This document shows positions 24,747 to 33,562 of a stretch of DNA of 45,989 nucleotides, piece after piece (the stretch's first letter is position 1; every line of letters starts with the position of its first letter). Source of the stretch: an uncultured Bacteroidales bacterium (lineage in GTDB: Bacteria; Bacteroidota; Bacteroidia; Bacteroidales; F082); contig CAMUYT010000004.1 in NCBI GenBank assembly GCA_947164955.1, forward strand, positions 1-45,989. The letters are read 5' to 3'. Under the pieces are notes generated by a model. The model worked only from the letters and a program-made list of their open reading frames with translations. It did no database searches and was not told the origin of the DNA. A program made the position numbers and the translations under genes.

Positions 24747-25693
24747 AATTCTCTGTCATCATACCGCTCTATAACAAAGCGCCTTACGTAACGAAAGCCA
24801 TTGGAAGCGTGCTGGCGCAGACCTTCGCCGACTACGAGCTTATCATCGTTGATGATGGCAGCAAGGACAACTCTGTCCAGATCGCCGAAAAAGTCATTGA
24901 AGGCCACGACAATTGCTGCCTAATCCGCCAGGAAAACGCAGGCGTATCGGTGGCCAGAAATAATGGCGTCGCTCTTTCGCAAGGCGAATATCTCTGTTTC
25001 CTCGATGCTGACGACTGGTGGGCACCGACTTTCTTGGAGGAAATGTCCAATTTGATTGCCGAGTTCCCTGAGGCTGGCATTTATGGGACGGCCTACACCA
25101 TTGTGAACGAAACCAAACGCAAGACGCGTGTCTCGCCTATTGGAGTGGAGCCGGGTTTCGAGAAAGGCTACATCAACTATTGCCAAGTCTATGCCAAGAC
25201 CTTGGCCATGCCATTGTGGACGGGGGCGGTTTGCATTCTTCGGCCTGTGTTTGATGAGATGGGCGGCTTCCCGAAGGGCATCAAATTGGGTGAGGATTTT
25301 TTGCTGTGGATTCATATCGCATTGAAATACAAAGTGGCTTTCTTGAATAAGCCTTTGGCATTTTACAACCAGGATGTGGAGGCGGAAAATAGAGCCAGAC
25401 ATCATCTACATCCTCCTAAAAATCATATGCTGTGGCATCTTGATGATTTGCAAGTATTTGAGCGAGAGAATATGGATTATAAAGTATTGGTGGATAGGCT
25501 ACGTGTGTTTTCGCTTCAGTACTATCTTTTAGACAAGCGATACGAAAAAGATGCTCGTGCTGAGTTGGCCAAAGTAGAATGGAAACAGCAGTCAAGAAGT
25601 GCCTTTTTGTTGTGTCATTCCCCTTTTTGGGCTTTAAAGATTAGAGAAAAAATCTATAAGATGTTGTCCGCAATTAAAAGTGTTTTCACATGA
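24743..25693 (+). CDS. Family 2 glycosyltransferase
   Basis: KFSVIIPLYNKAPYVTKAIGSVLAQ, IIVDDGSKDNS, GVSVARNNGV and the metal site DADDWW (88-93) are classic GT2 features. The ORF track begins at 24686 inside the preceding gene; the ATG at 24743 forms an ATGA overlap and gives 316 residues. A later KLGEDFLLWIHIALKY supplies the expected acidic catalytic region. The last third is more AT-rich than the first two thirds, which suggests a junction near 25330 and a following imported segment. It overlaps the next transferase by 4 bases. Confidence 0.87.
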   Translation: MKFSVIIPLYNKAPYVTKAIGSVLAQTFADYELIIVDDGSKDNSVQIAEKVIEGHDNCCLIRQENAGVSVARNNGVALSQGEYLCFLDADDWWAPTFLEEMSNLIAEFPEAGIYGTAYTIVNETKRKTRVSPIGVEPGFEKGYINYCQVYAKTLAMPLWTGAVCILRPVFDEMGGFPKGIKLGEDFLLWIHIALKYKVAFLNKPLAFYNQDVEAENRARHHLHPPKNHMLWHLDDLQVFERENMDYKVLVDRLRVFSLQYYLLDKRYEKDARAELAKVEWKQQSRSAFLLCHSPFWALKIREKIYKMLSAIKSVFT

Positions 25694-26679
25694 GCAAGGA
25701 GTCTTCATTTAGCTATTCAATCGTTATTCGCACATTGGGTAATACGGGAGATAAGTACCGTAAAATGCTGGATGCTATAATAAATCAAACTATACAACCA
25801 GTTGAAATAATAGTTGTAATCCCATTCGGATACACAATTGATCACACAATTGGGAGTGAAAGAGTGTGTTTTTCCCAAAAAGGGATGGTTAGCCAACGGG
25901 TTGTTGGAATAGAAGAGGCTTGCGGTGACTATCTGTTGGTTTTAGATGACGACTTGGATTTTCCTCCAGACTTTGTGGAAAAACTATATCATCATATAAT
26001 TCAAAACAACAGTGATTGTGTATTGGCTTTTGGTAGTGGAAAAAATGAAGCACAAATCAGCGGGAAAAGATCATTTTCATTTTCGCGTTTCGCAATGCGA
26101 ATGCGTGGTGCGTTTACCGGACAGTATTTTTATAGTCGGAGGAAATCTGATTATTTTGACACCATTACACGGACTGCAGGACATAGAATGTACGTTAACC
26201 ACAGGGAAAAACCATGTCAAACAGGTTGCTTCCAGTGTTTCTTTATTAAGAAAAACAAGGCGAAGGGAGTGCATTTTGAAAAAGAACAATGGTTGGAACA
26301 AGGTACTTTGTCACAATATGCGGCTTATGACGATGCAGTGTTTTTTTACAAATTGTTCTTGTCAGGAGGCATGATATCATATACAACTGAAACCGAGTAT
26401 AAGCATTTGGATGCAGGTGTGGGAAGAATCGCAAAAAACAGACTCGAGGCTAAACGCACCCGTTTGTATGCTATAGCGCGTAATCGCACGATTTTTTGGA
26501 ATCATTTCATCGTTACGAGTCGTCCAGGGTTGTTGACTTGGATAGCAGGTGTTTATGGCTTGGGTAATTATGCTCTTTATAGTATAATAATAAACCTTTT
26601 GCCTCGAAATTGGCCTGCTATATCAGCTTTGGTACAGGGTTATAGAGACGCATACAGATTCTTAAGAACAAACAAATGA
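25690..26679 (+). CDS. Divergent family 2 glycosyltransferase
   Basis: The protein begins SYSIVIRTLGNTGDKYRKMLDAI, a GT-A-like start with an unusual RTLG in place of the common PxYN. It continues with EIIVVIPFGY and the acidic metal-site stretch LLVLDDDLDFPPDF. A later YAAYDDAVFFYKLFLSGG resembles the catalytic-base region. The C-terminal part has a hydrophobic stretch (LLTWIAGVYGLGNYALYSIIINLLP) that may associate with the membrane. The gene is strongly AT-rich compared with both flanking genes. It overlaps its neighbours by 4 bases on each side. The donor is unknown and the family call is less certain than for the other GT2 genes. Confidence 0.75.
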   Translation: MSKESSFSYSIVIRTLGNTGDKYRKMLDAIINQTIQPVEIIVVIPFGYTIDHTIGSERVCFSQKGMVSQRVVGIEEACGDYLLVLDDDLDFPPDFVEKLYHHIIQNNSDCVLAFGSGKNEAQISGKRSFSFSRFAMRMRGAFTGQYFYSRRKSDYFDTITRTAGHRMYVNHREKPCQTGCFQCFFIKKNKAKGVHFEKEQWLEQGTLSQYAAYDDAVFFYKLFLSGGMISYTTETEYKHLDAGVGRIAKNRLEAKRTRLYAIARNRTIFWNHFIVTSRPGLLTWIAGVYGLGNYALYSIIINLLPRNWPAISALVQGYRDAYRFLRTNK

Positions 26680-27395
26680 TCCCCAAAATAATCCATTACT
26701 GTTGGTTTGGCTCTGGCGAGATGCCTGAGTTGGCGCAGACATGCATCGCCTCGTGGCATAATTATATGCCCGATTGGGAGTATAAACTATGGAACGAGGA
26801 TAACTTCGACATCAACCAAATTGCCTATACTAGAGAGTCTTACGCAGCCAAGAAGTTTGCCTTCGTGAGTGATTATGTCCGCCTTTGGGCGCTGTGCAAC
26901 GAAGGCGGTGTTTATCTGGATACAGATGTCGAGGTTTTCAAGCCATTCGATGATTTGCTTTCATACGGTGCTTTTGCAGGTTTCGAAGGAAGCAAACGTG
27001 TCCCAATCGGCACCTGCGTGATGGCAAGTGAGGCAAACGGAATTTGGGTGAAAGAGATGTTTGATGCCTATCAGAACCGCAGTTTCATAGATTCAGACGG
27101 TTCTTTCGACATGACTACCAACGTCCAGTTCATGACGGCTATTATGAGTCGTAATGGTTTTGTCCAAGATGGTCGGGAGCAAGATTACAAGGATTTACAT
27201 GTTTTTCCAGTGGATTATTTTTCGCCACGGCACACCACAGGCGAGTATATAAGAACCGACAATACCTATTGCGAACATCTGGGCTTGGGCTCGTGGGTCG
27301 AAACTGGAGGTGGCTGGAAGGCGAGGGTAGGAAGAATTCTTGGCCAAAAAAACATGACCCGATTAATCAAACTGAAGCGCAAGTTGTTCGGATAA
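26676..27395 (+). CDS. GT32-like glycosyltransferase with DXD motif
   Basis: IPKIIHYCWFGSGEMPE, then AAKKFAFVSDYVRLWALCNEGGVYLDTDVEV, matches the OCH1/TcdA-TcdB DXD glycosyltransferase family (GT32). The donor site is DTD at residues 82-84. At 239 residues it is the common bacterial length. It is a soluble GT-A enzyme expected to act on the lipid-linked glycan in the cytoplasm. The family is retaining and uses various donors (mannose, galactose, glucose, GlcNAc), so none can be chosen. It overlaps the upstream gene by 4 bases and is followed by a 42-base spacer before the membrane protein. Confidence 0.88.
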   Translation: MIPKIIHYCWFGSGEMPELAQTCIASWHNYMPDWEYKLWNEDNFDINQIAYTRESYAAKKFAFVSDYVRLWALCNEGGVYLDTDVEVFKPFDDLLSYGAFAGFEGSKRVPIGTCVMASEANGIWVKEMFDAYQNRSFIDSDGSFDMTTNVQFMTAIMSRNGFVQDGREQDYKDLHVFPVDYFSPRHTTGEYIRTDNTYCEHLGLGSWVETGGGWKARVGRILGQKNMTRLIKLKRKLFG

Positions 27396-27437
27396 TTGAA
27401 ATAATGCCTATTGTTGTGGACTAAAACAATGTAATTG

Positions 27438-28844
27438 ATGTTAACCTATTTCCCAAAATATTTTTCTTCAAGAGCCATTTATTGTTATATCATCACACTG
27501 GCTTTGGTGAGCGTGATTTTTATCAATTTTGCCATGCCTTTCCAGTTCATGTTGTTTGGCTTTGTGGCTGTAATCGTTTTTTTTGTGTATGGTAATCGTC
27601 TTACCATGGATTGGCAGCGGTATAGTTCAGAGACTTTCACGAAGAGGCTGTTTGTTACCGCATTGGTGATTAGATTGGTATATGTGATTTTTATTTATTT
27701 TTATTATATTGATATGACAGGGCAACCTCATGCATATCACCCTGGAGATGAATTGCTTTATACATATGTGGGGACGTTGTGGAAAGATTCTGGCTTTGTT
27801 GAGATGGGAAGGCTCCTAAAAGATTATAAAATTGGTTTATCAGATTCTGGCTATTGTTGGTGGTTGGCTTTTGAGAATTTGTTATTAGGAAAGCATGTGC
27901 TTCCTCCACGAATATTCAAGTGTTTTATTGATGCCTTTTCGTGTGTTTTAATGTACAATTTGGCCAAACGTAATTTTGGCGAAGAAGTAGGCAGGATGAC
28001 AGCTGTTTTCTGTATGTTGATGCCCAATATGTGGTATTATTGCGGAGTTACCTTGAAAGAGACTGAAATGGCCTTCTTGACCATTCTCTTTGCGGAAAGG
28101 GCAGACTTGGTGCTACGGTCTCCCAAAATTAAGGTGGCTGGTGTGATCATACCCGCTCTATGCATTTTGGCTATGTTTACATTCCGTACCGCATTGGCCG
28201 CTGTGATGTTTGCTGCCTTGGCTGCGGGATTGATTTTTACCACTTCAAAACAACTGCAAGTGTGGAAAAAGATTATGTATACTTCAGTCTTTGCGGTTTG
28301 GATGGCAGCTACAGTAGGAGTTGAAATTGTGCAAGAAACCCAACAATTGTGGGAAGGAAGGGCAACGAACCAAGAGCAAGGTATGGAATGGCGTGCGAAT
28401 CGAGCAGGGGGTAACCAATTCGCTAAGTATGCTTCGGCCACATTGTTTGCCCCAGCAATCTTTACCATGCCGTTTTCGTCGATGGTTGCCATTCCTAATC
28501 AAGAAAACCAGATGATGCTGAATGGTGCGAATTTCATCAAGAATGTCCTTTCGGGTTTTGTCATCTTTGCCTTGTTTTCATTGCTGCTGAGTGGGGAATG
28601 GCGAAAACATGTGTTGCCCATAGCCATGATGTGTGGCTATTTGGTGGTTTTGGTGTTTAGTAATTTTGCCCACTCTGAGCGGTTCCACTTCCCTATACTG
28701 GCTTTGGAATTGATGTTCGCGGCGTATGGGGTCACTCTGATGAAAAACAAGCACAAGCGTTGGTATATGATTTGGCTGGCAGTGGTTTGTGCGATTGTGG
28801 TTGGTTGGGCTTGGTTTAAACTTGCAGGAAGAGGTTGGGCGTGA
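27438..28844 (+). CDS. Polytopic membrane protein, GT-C glycosyltransferase-like or polymerase candidate
   Basis: The 468-residue product has roughly nine to eleven hydrophobic spans (for example YIITLALVSVIFINFAMP, FLFGFVAVIVFFVYG-type segments, MYTSVFAVWMAATVGV). After the second or third span an extracytoplasmic loop carries HPGDELLYTYVGTLW, whose acidic residues sit where GT-C enzymes such as ArnT and PMT have their catalytic Asp. The later ALKETEM-like loop and the HSERFHFPILALELM stretch are also reminiscent of GT39/GT83 and some Wzy proteins. It is the only polytopic protein in the transferase region, so it could be the glycan polymerase or a periplasmic sugar transferase. I see no sign that it is a Wzx flippase. 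The ATG at 27438 follows a TTG at 27435. Confidence 0.6.
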   Translation: MLTYFPKYFSSRAIYCYIITLALVSVIFINFAMPFQFMLFGFVAVIVFFVYGNRLTMDWQRYSSETFTKRLFVTALVIRLVYVIFIYFYYIDMTGQPHAYHPGDELLYTYVGTLWKDSGFVEMGRLLKDYKIGLSDSGYCWWLAFENLLLGKHVLPPRIFKCFIDAFSCVLMYNLAKRNFGEEVGRMTAVFCMLMPNMWYYCGVTLKETEMAFLTILFAERADLVLRSPKIKVAGVIIPALCILAMFTFRTALAAVMFAALAAGLIFTTSKQLQVWKKIMYTSVFAVWMAATVGVEIVQETQQLWEGRATNQEQGMEWRANRAGGNQFAKYASATLFAPAIFTMPFSSMVAIPNQENQMMLNGANFIKNVLSGFVIFALFSLLLSGEWRKHVLPIAMMCGYLVVLVFSNFAHSERFHFPILALELMFAAYGVTLMKNKHKRWYMIWLAVVCAIVVGWAWFKLAGRGWA

Positions 28845-29770
28845 TGAAAGTACTCGTAGTGGCATCATACAATAAAGGTCGCTTCGCGCCTTTTATCATC
28901 GAGCAAGCGGAAGCCCTAAAGAAACAGGGCTGTCAGGTCGAGTTTTTTGGCTTGCATGGCAAAGGATTATGGGGGTATGTGAAGAATCTGCCAGCATTAA
29001 GGCATCAGATGAAATCGTTTTGCCCTGATGTCATCCATGCCCATTATGGCCTCTCGGGCCTTTTTGCCAATATGCAAAGACGGATTCCAGTAGTGACCAC
29101 CTATCATGGTTCCGACATTAACGACAAAAGCGTGCTTCGTTTCTCCAGGATGGCCATCTGCCTTTCGGCTTGGAATGTCTTTGTTTCCACCAAAACATTG
29201 GAGATTGCAAAGCCAAAGAAAAAATACTCACTTATTCCCTGTGGCATAGACCTTTCCGACTTGCAACTGACTGAAAAATCAGCAGCGCGGCAAAAGATGA
29301 ATCTGTCTGCCGAAAAAAAATACGTCCTCTTTGCAGGGGCTTTTGACAACAAGGTCAAAAATGCGCCATTGGCCAAAGAGGCTGTTTCGCTTTTTCGTGA
29401 TAATAATGTTGAGCTATTAGAACTGAAAGGGTATTCACGTGACGAAGTGACCCTTTTGATGTGCGCTGCCGATGCCTTTCTGATGACCTCGTTCACGGAG
29501 GGTTCACCGCAGGTGGTCAAGGAAGCTTTGGCCTGTGGCTGCCCTATTGTGAGCGTGGATGTAGGCGATGTGAAGGAAAGGACGCAAGGCGTAGAAGGAT
29601 GCTATGTGGCAAAGACGCGCGAGCCTCAGGAACTGGCTGAATTGCTTCGGAATGCGATGACGTTTGAAAGAAAGACCAAAGGCAGGGAAAGAATTCTTGC
29701 TGATGGATTGGACAATTGTCAGGTAGCAGCCAAATTGACAGATATTTACCAGATAATCCAAAAATCATGA
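28844..29770 (+). CDS. Family 4 glycosyltransferase
   Basis: A GT-B enzyme: KVLVVASYNKGRFAPFIIEQAEAL begins the acceptor domain, VIHAHYGLSGLFAN and TYHGSDIN follow, then SLIPCGIDL, VLFAGAFDN and the signature SFTEGSPQVVKEALACGCPIVS with the E-x7-E motif of retaining GT4 enzymes. The ATG at 28844 overlaps the upstream TGA by one base (TGATG). This start is preferred to the TTG at 28835 and gives 308 residues, slightly short because the N-terminal domain is compact. Donor and linkage are unknown. It overlaps the acyltransferase gene by 4 bases. Confidence 0.88.
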   Translation: MKVLVVASYNKGRFAPFIIEQAEALKKQGCQVEFFGLHGKGLWGYVKNLPALRHQMKSFCPDVIHAHYGLSGLFANMQRRIPVVTTYHGSDINDKSVLRFSRMAICLSAWNVFVSTKTLEIAKPKKKYSLIPCGIDLSDLQLTEKSAARQKMNLSAEKKYVLFAGAFDNKVKNAPLAKEAVSLFRDNNVELLELKGYSRDEVTLLMCAADAFLMTSFTEGSPQVVKEALACGCPIVSVDVGDVKERTQGVEGCYVAKTREPQELAELLRNAMTFERKTKGRERILADGLDNCQVAAKLTDIYQIIQKS

Positions 29771-30390
29771 AAGCATATCTTGAACTGAAAAAACAACCAG
29801 TTCCCAACTATGAGGCCAACGGCTTGTGGAAAACCATGCGTCTGTCGGCTAAGGAACATGGATATAAGTCGGCTTTGGTGTTCGGCTTTGTGCGCTGGAA
29901 AGACCACATGCTCAATGTGTGGGCGCAGACTTTTCCCTGGAACAAGGCCCGCATCAAGATGCAGCGTTGGAGAGGCGTTAAGATTGGCAAGAACGTGCAT
30001 GTGGGCACCTATGTCAATTTGGACTTGCCTTATCCTTATTTCATTACCGTCGAGGATGGTGTGTCGCTGGCGGGTAGCATCACGATCTTGACGCATAACA
30101 AGCCATTGGGGTACCATCGCAATTGCAGTGAATCCTATATCGCGCCTGTCACCGTCCATAAAAATGCTTGGGTGGCGGTTAATGTGACGATTCTTCCTGG
30201 CGTGGAGATAGGAGAGGGCGCCATTGTGGCGTCCAATAGCTTGGTGAACAAGGATGTCCCACCATTGACTTTTTGCGGTGGCATTCCAGCCAAGGTGATT
30301 AAGGATTTGTCGGACAAGTTGAAAGACAATTATACGCCTGAGGAGTTTGAAAGAATACTCGCCGAGAGAAAAGAAAAATACGGAATCTGA
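29767..30390 (+). CDS. Hexapeptide-repeat acyltransferase (maltose/serine O-acetyltransferase-like)
   Basis: The C-terminal half is a left-handed beta helix: WRGVKIGKNVHVGTYVNL, TVEDGVSLAGSITILTHNKP with the likely catalytic His, and VTILPGVEIGEGAIVASNSLV ending in FCGGIPAKVIK. The 75-residue N-terminal part (GLWKTMRLSAKEHGYKSAL) is shared with the protein at 37322, so the two are paralogues. It probably O-acetylates a sugar of the glycan with acetyl-CoA in the cytoplasm. The ORF track starts at 29716; the ATG at 29767 gives 207 residues and an ATGA overlap with the GT4 gene. The next gene begins directly at 30391 with no spacer. Confidence 0.85.
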   Translation: MKAYLELKKQPVPNYEANGLWKTMRLSAKEHGYKSALVFGFVRWKDHMLNVWAQTFPWNKARIKMQRWRGVKIGKNVHVGTYVNLDLPYPYFITVEDGVSLAGSITILTHNKPLGYHRNCSESYIAPVTVHKNAWVAVNVTILPGVEIGEGAIVASNSLVNKDVPPLTFCGGIPAKVIKDLSDKLKDNYTPEEFERILAERKEKYGI

Positions 30391-31491
30391 ATGATTATTC
30401 TCATCCAACTGAGCCATCCTGCTCATTTTCACCTTTATAAGAATGTGGCCAAAAACCTGATGGCTGACGGCCACAAAGTCTTTATCCTCATCAAGACCAA
30501 GGATATACTTGAAGACTTGCTCAAGCAGTCGGGGTTGCCCTATCACAATATCCTGAAGGAAGCCCATCGCAAGAGCAAACTAGGCATCTTGTGGGATATG
30601 TTGGTGCGAGACTGGAGAATGCTGCGTTTTGTAAAGAATAACAAAATCGACTTGTTGACAGGCTCTACAGTAGAAGTGGCCCAGGTGGGCTGGCTGACGA
30701 GGAAATATCGCGTGAACACGGGGGAGGATGACATGCGGATTGTACCTCTTTTCCAAAAGATGGCAGGGCCTTTTATCCAAACCATTCTGTCTCCTGTGTC
30801 GTGCGACAATTGGAAGCTTGAACCGAAATCCATCAAATACAACGGTTATCATAAATTAGCTTATCTTCATCCAAATCAATTTCAGCCAGATAGGACTGTC
30901 GTTGAACGGTATTTCTCGATGGATAAACCTTATTTTGTTTTGCGTTTCGCCAAACTGAAAGCCTATCACGATATTGAATCGGATGCCCATGGGATCAATA
31001 CGGAGATAGCGCAGCATCTTATCGACGTGCTGCTGCCGCATGGAAACGTCTATATCACTTCGGAACGTGAATTGGAACCGCAATTTGAGAAGTACCGCTT
31101 GATTATCAATCCCTTGGATATTCATCATGTTTTGGCTTTTGCTAAGCTTTATGTAGGCGACAGCCAAAGTATGGCGGTGGAAGCGGCCATGTTGGGCACA
31201 CCAAGTTTGCGATTTAACGACTTTGCAGGAAAAATTGGCGTACTCGAAGAGTTGGAACATAAGTATGAACTTACCTTCGCCATTTCGCCATCCGAGCCCC
31301 AAAAGCTTTACGATAAGGTGGCGGAATTGCTGTCCATGCCAGATTTACATGAGACCTTCCAACAACGTCGACAGAAAATGCTCTCTGAAAAAGTCGATGT
31401 GACAGCGTTTTTTACCTGGTTCATCGAGGATTATCCGGAAAGCCGCAAGATAATGAAAGAGAATCCGAACTATCAGCTACGGTTTAGATAG
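30391..31491 (+). CDS. DUF354-family putative glycosyltransferase
   Basis: IILIQLSHPAHFHLYKNVAKNLMADGHKVFIL, then DLLTGSTVEVAQVGWL and a late YVGDSQSMAVEAAMLGTPSLRF match the DUF354 family, GT-B-like proteins related to MurG/UDP-GlcNAc 2-epimerase folds and common in archaeal and Bacteroidales glycan loci. The PHPAHF-like start is here SHPAHFH. The length of 366 is typical. No membrane span is seen. The reaction is unproved for this family, and a glycosyltransferase role is inferred from fold and context. It immediately abuts the acyltransferase and is followed by a 45-base spacer before gmd, which has no recognisable TAnnTTTG box. Confidence 0.8.
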   Translation: MIILIQLSHPAHFHLYKNVAKNLMADGHKVFILIKTKDILEDLLKQSGLPYHNILKEAHRKSKLGILWDMLVRDWRMLRFVKNNKIDLLTGSTVEVAQVGWLTRKYRVNTGEDDMRIVPLFQKMAGPFIQTILSPVSCDNWKLEPKSIKYNGYHKLAYLHPNQFQPDRTVVERYFSMDKPYFVLRFAKLKAYHDIESDAHGINTEIAQHLIDVLLPHGNVYITSERELEPQFEKYRLIINPLDIHHVLAFAKLYVGDSQSMAVEAAMLGTPSLRFNDFAGKIGVLEELEHKYELTFAISPSEPQKLYDKVAELLSMPDLHETFQQRRQKMLSEKVDVTAFFTWFIEDYPESRKIMKENPNYQLRFR

Positions 31492-31536
31492 TTTTCTGCT
31501 CTGTTTGTTAAACCAATTATGTAAGATAGTGCTATT

Positions 31537-32619
31537 ATGTCAAAAACGGCTTTAATCACAGGCATTACGGGTCAGGATGGCTCGTTTTTGGCCGAGTTCC
31601 TTCTAGAGAAAGGCTATGAGGTGCACGGCATTATCCGTCGCTCCTCATCGTTCAACACAGGACGTATCGAACACCTATACCTTGATGAATGGGTGCGCGA
31701 CATGAAAAACAAACGCCTGCTCACCTTGCATTATGGCGATATGACCGACTCGTCGTCGCTGGTGCGCATCATCCAAAAGATACAGCCCGACGAAATCTAT
31801 AATCTGGCTGCTCAAAGCCATGTCAAGGTGTCGTTCGACTGCCCCGAGTACACCGCCGAAGCCGACGCCGTCGGCACGCTGCGTCTGCTCGAAGCCGTAC
31901 GCATCCTCGGCCTGGAGAAGAAATGCAGGATATACCAAGCCTCTACGTCGGAGCTCTTCGGCCTCGTGCAAGAGGTGCCGCAAAAGGAAACTACACCCTT
32001 CTATCCGCGTTCGCCCTACGGCGTGGCCAAGCAGTACGGCTTCTGGATCGTGAAGAACTATCGTGAAAGTTATGGCATGTTCGCCGTAAACGGTATCCTC
32101 TTTAACCACGAGAGCGAGCGACGAGGCGAGACTTTTGTCACGCGCAAGATTACTTTGGCGGCAGCACGCATCAAACAGGGCTATCAGGACAAGCTCTATC
32201 TCGGCAACCTCAACTCGCTTCGCGATTGGGGCTACGCCAAGGACTATGTGGAGTGCATGTGGCTCATCATGCAACAGGAAAAACCAGAGGACTTTGTCAT
32301 CGCCACGGGAGAATACCATACGGTCCGTGAGTTTTGTACATTGGCTTTCAAACACGTTGGCATCACCCTTCGCTGGGAAGGCGAAGGCGTCAATGAGAAA
32401 GGCGTAGATGTCGCTACGGGCAAGTCGCTCGTTGAAGTTGACCCACGTTTCTTCCGCCCAGCCGAAGTGGACCAGTTGCTGGGTGACCCCACGAAGGCGA
32501 AGACGCTTCTTGGCTGGAATCCACGTAAGACCTCTTTTGAAAACCTTGTCAAGATCATGGTTGAGCATGACTTGCGCTTTGTCAAGAAACTTTACCTTAA
32601 AGCACATCTGGAAGAGTGA
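31537..32619 (+). CDS. gmd: GDP-mannose 4,6-dehydratase
   Basis: This enzyme makes GDP-4-keto-6-deoxy-mannose, the first step from GDP-mannose to GDP-L-fucose. The sequence is textbook: [19 protein letters not shown] with the NADP motif, [35 protein letters not shown] and the catalytic SPYGVAKQY (Y161, K165), followed by [20 protein letters not shown]. The length of 360 is normal. It is followed after one base by fcl. GC content is higher than in the preceding transferases, which suggests this cassette has a different history. GDP-mannose synthesis genes are not in the window. Confidence 0.97.
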   Translation: MSKTALITGITGQDGSFLAEFLLEKGYEVHGIIRRSSSFNTGRIEHLYLDEWVRDMKNKRLLTLHYGDMTDSSSLVRIIQKIQPDEIYNLAAQSHVKVSFDCPEYTAEADAVGTLRLLEAVRILGLEKKCRIYQASTSELFGLVQEVPQKETTPFYPRSPYGVAKQYGFWIVKNYRESYGMFAVNGILFNHESERRGETFVTRKITLAAARIKQGYQDKLYLGNLNSLRDWGYAKDYVECMWLIMQQEKPEDFVIATGEYHTVREFCTLAFKHVGITLRWEGEGVNEKGVDVATGKSLVEVDPRFFRPAEVDQLLGDPTKAKTLLGWNPRKTSFENLVKIMVEHDLRFVKKLYLKAHLEE

Positions 32620-32620
32620 A

Positions 32621-33562
32621 ATGAACAAAGATAGTAAGATATATGTGGCTGGCCATCGTGGGATGGTGGGAAGTGCCATCGTGCGCGAATTGCAACGACA
32701 AGGCTATGTCACTATCGTTACCCGCACCCATGAGGAACTCGACCTCTGTCGGCAGGAACAAGTTGAAGCTTTTTTCGCCGCTGAGCAACCAGAATACGTG
32801 TTTCTTGCAGCAGCGAAAGTAGGGGGTATCGTTGCCAACCAAAACGCCCTCGCCGACTTCATGTACGACAACATGATTCTTGAGATGAATGTCATCCATT
32901 CGGCTTGGAAAAACGGCTGTAAGAAGTTAGAGTTCCTCGGCTCGTCGTGCATCTATCCTCGCATGGCGCCACAACCCATGGCAGAGAGCTGCTTGCTCAC
33001 TGGCGCACTGGAGAAGACCAACGAAGCCTATGCCTTAGCGAAAATCAGCGGGCTGAAATATTGTGAGTTCCTTAACCGACAATATGGCACCGACTACATC
33101 AGTGTGATGCCCACCAACCTCTATGGACCCAATGACAATTACCACCCCGAACACAGTCATGTGTTGCCCGCTTTGATTCGTCGCTTCCACGAGGCAAAAA
33201 TCAATGGACTGAAAGAGGTGACCTGTTGGGGCGACGGCTCGCCGTTGCGCGAGTTCCTCTATGTTGACGATTTGGCCAATCTTTGCGTGTTCCTGATGAA
33301 CCACTATTCAGGCAATGAGACGGTCAATGCAGGCACGGGCAAAGAATTGACTATCAAGGCGCTCACGGAGCTGGTCGCCAAGGTTGTTGGATATCAAGGC
33401 GTAATCAGATGGGATGCCACACGGCCCAATGGAACGCCCCGCAAGTTGCTGGATGTGAGCAAGGCAAAGGCACTTGGATGGACCTATAAGACCGAACTTG
33501 AAGATGGCATCCGCTTAGCCTATGATGACTTTTTGAATAACCCGATGCGTGCCGAACGATGA
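32621..33562 (+). CDS. fcl: GDP-L-fucose synthase
   Basis: This bifunctional epimerase-reductase turns the gmd product into GDP-L-fucose using NADPH. Motifs are KIYVAGHRGMVGSAIVREL, FLAAAKVGGIVANQNALADF, FLGSSCIYPRMAPQPMAES and the catalytic EAYALAKISG (Y137, K141), then PTNLYGPNDNYHPEHSHVLPALIRRF. The ORF track starts at 32408 in another gene; the ATG at 32621 gives 313 residues and the expected N-terminus. It overlaps the next gene by 4 bases. With gmd it secures de novo GDP-L-fucose for this glycan or for protein O-glycosylation, which in Bacteroides also uses fucose. Confidence 0.96.
   Translation: MNKDSKIYVAGHRGMVGSAIVRELQRQGYVTIVTRTHEELDLCRQEQVEAFFAAEQPEYVFLAAAKVGGIVANQNALADFMYDNMILEMNVIHSAWKNGCKKLEFLGSSCIYPRMAPQPMAESCLLTGALEKTNEAYALAKISGLKYCEFLNRQYGTDYISVMPTNLYGPNDNYHPEHSHVLPALIRRFHEAKINGLKEVTCWGDGSPLREFLYVDDLANLCVFLMNHYSGNETVNAGTGKELTIKALTELVAKVVGYQGVIRWDATRPNGTPRKLLDVSKAKALGWTYKTELEDGIRLAYDDFLNNPMRAER

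Noticed and set aside
27438-28844. Wzx-type flippase
   Set aside because: The number of spans, the acidic loop after the first spans and the lack of the MATE-like pattern fit a GT-C enzyme or polymerase better.
29746-30567. 273-residue minus-strand ORF opposite the acyltransferase gene
   Set aside because: It overlaps two well-supported plus-strand genes and its translation shows no family feature.
31675-32679. 334-residue minus-strand ORF opposite gmd
   Set aside because: It lies wholly antisense to a clearly real gmd gene, has no recognisable motif, and reflects the GC-rich third codon positions of that gene.
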